Shown here one piece after another: positions 5,192 through 5,540 of a stretch of 5,540 nt of DNA (the first letter of the stretch is position 1; every line of letters starts with the position of its first letter). The stretch covers positions 1 through 5,540 of the forward strand of contig JADLHH010000173.1 in NCBI GenBank assembly GCA_020848855.1, written 5' to 3'. A model generated the notes under the pieces. The model saw nothing but the letters and a program-made list of their open reading frames with translations. It made no database searches and had not been told where the DNA came from. The DNA comes from Anaerolineae bacterium. Lineage in GTDB: Bacteria; Chloroflexota; Anaerolineae; Aggregatilineales; Phototrophicaceae. A program made the translations under genes and the position numbers.

Positions 5192-5540
5192 CTTCGCTCA
5201 CCACCGTGATCTCGTGATCGCCGGACGCGAACAGCCAGGTTTCGGGCAGCGTCACCTTGTCGGTGAACCGGCTGGTGGACGCCCGCGCAAACTTCCACCC
5301 GGCATATGCCGCGCCTTGATCCGCTGCCCGGTAAATCCCCTCGCCTTCGGCATCTTCATTTGTCCCGGCGACGCCCGCCATCAGCATTGTGCCCGCCGGG
5401 TTGGCGGCGAGCGTATCGACCGTGATGAAGCGCCCGCGCGCCAGATCGCGCAGGGGCAAGCCGGAATTGATGTCCGGCGTCTCCCATGCGGGATTCTGTC
5501 TGGTCGAATCGAGCCGCATGATGCCGGCGCGGTGGGTCGC
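5178..5540 (-). CDS. C-terminal part of a larger protein, possibly beta-propeller/Asp-box type (partial at window edge)
   Basis: The frame is open to the right edge, so only the last 120 residues are seen; an ATG at 5519 exists but has no strong ribosome site, and the frame continues through it. The visible part contains a propeller-like succession. It has INSGLPLRDLARGRF, then a DTLAANPAGTMLMAGVAG strand pair, then GIYRAADQGAAYAGW, which resembles the Asp-box (S-x-D-x-G-x-x-W) turn with Ala and Tyr replacing Ser and Trp. This pattern is typical of BNR/sortilin-like blades. The end FASGDHEITVVSEDETG is unlike a blade and may be a closing strand. The gene overlaps the tail-protein gene by 14 nt, placing it in the same operon, where a particle-surface, fibre or baseplate-associated role is plausible. 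The propeller assignment is tentative. Confidence 0.65.
   Translation of the reverse strand, partial: ATHRAGIMRLDSTRQNPAWETPDINSGLPLRDLARGRFITVDTLAANPAGTMLMAGVAGTNEDAEGEGIYRAADQGAAYAGWKFARASTSRFTDKVTLPETWLFASGDHEITVVSEDETG

Noticed and set aside
3974..5209. 411-codon plus-strand frame, the longest in the window
   Set aside because: It lies antisense to the tail protein and HExxH membrane protein genes. Its product is an Arg/His/Gln/Asp-rich shadow typical of GC-rich third-position bias, with no recognisable domain.
1..5540. CRISPR array, tRNA or rRNA genes
   Set aside because: No regularly spaced direct repeats and no tRNA or rRNA signatures were seen on either strand.

Overview
The window is GC-rich DNA (roughly 60% by eye), most consistent with a Chloroflexota bacterium, perhaps Anaerolineae-like. 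The evidence is indirect: a long Thr/Pro-rich linker next to a membrane anchor, a style common in that phylum, and a combination of small enzymes, dispersed repeats and phage-tail-like genes. No marker gene is present, so the phylum call is an inference.

Left part (1-1340). Bases 1-160 form a compact palindromic element with near-perfect 14-bp terminal inverted repeats and two internal hairpins. One hairpin, followed by a T-run, looks like the terminator of the next gene. That gene is on the minus strand and encodes a small antibiotic-biosynthesis-monooxygenase (ABM) fold protein resembling LsrG (163-471). Across a divergent intergenic region with candidate promoters and a perfect 9-bp inverted repeat lies a plus-strand SIS-domain protein of the 6-phospho-3-hexuloisomerase type (637-1194). 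A short dispersed-type repeat follows it.

Middle (1339-2130). A plus-strand polytopic membrane protein of unknown function is separated by only 4 bp from the end of the minus-strand operon.

Right part (2135-5540). Five closely packed minus-strand genes run leftward from the window edge. They are the C-terminus of a probable beta-propeller-like protein, a phage tail protein of the Tail_P2_I/TIGR02242 type (baseplate wedge component), a multi-pass membrane protein with an HExxH metallopeptidase motif, a single-pass protein with an Ig-like N-domain, a TM helix, a TP-rich linker and a C-terminal beta domain, and a small single-pass protein with four cysteines in its exported part. The spacings (14-nt overlap, then 9, 17 and 61 nt) support one operon.

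The most interesting reading is that this is the distal end of a contractile-injection-system or tail-like-particle locus. On this reading a baseplate gene is followed by a dedicated membrane module that could anchor the particle to, or open, the host's own envelope. The tail-protein assignment is well supported by sequence. The anchoring role is a hypothesis. Sheath, tube and ATPase genes, if present, lie beyond the right edge.
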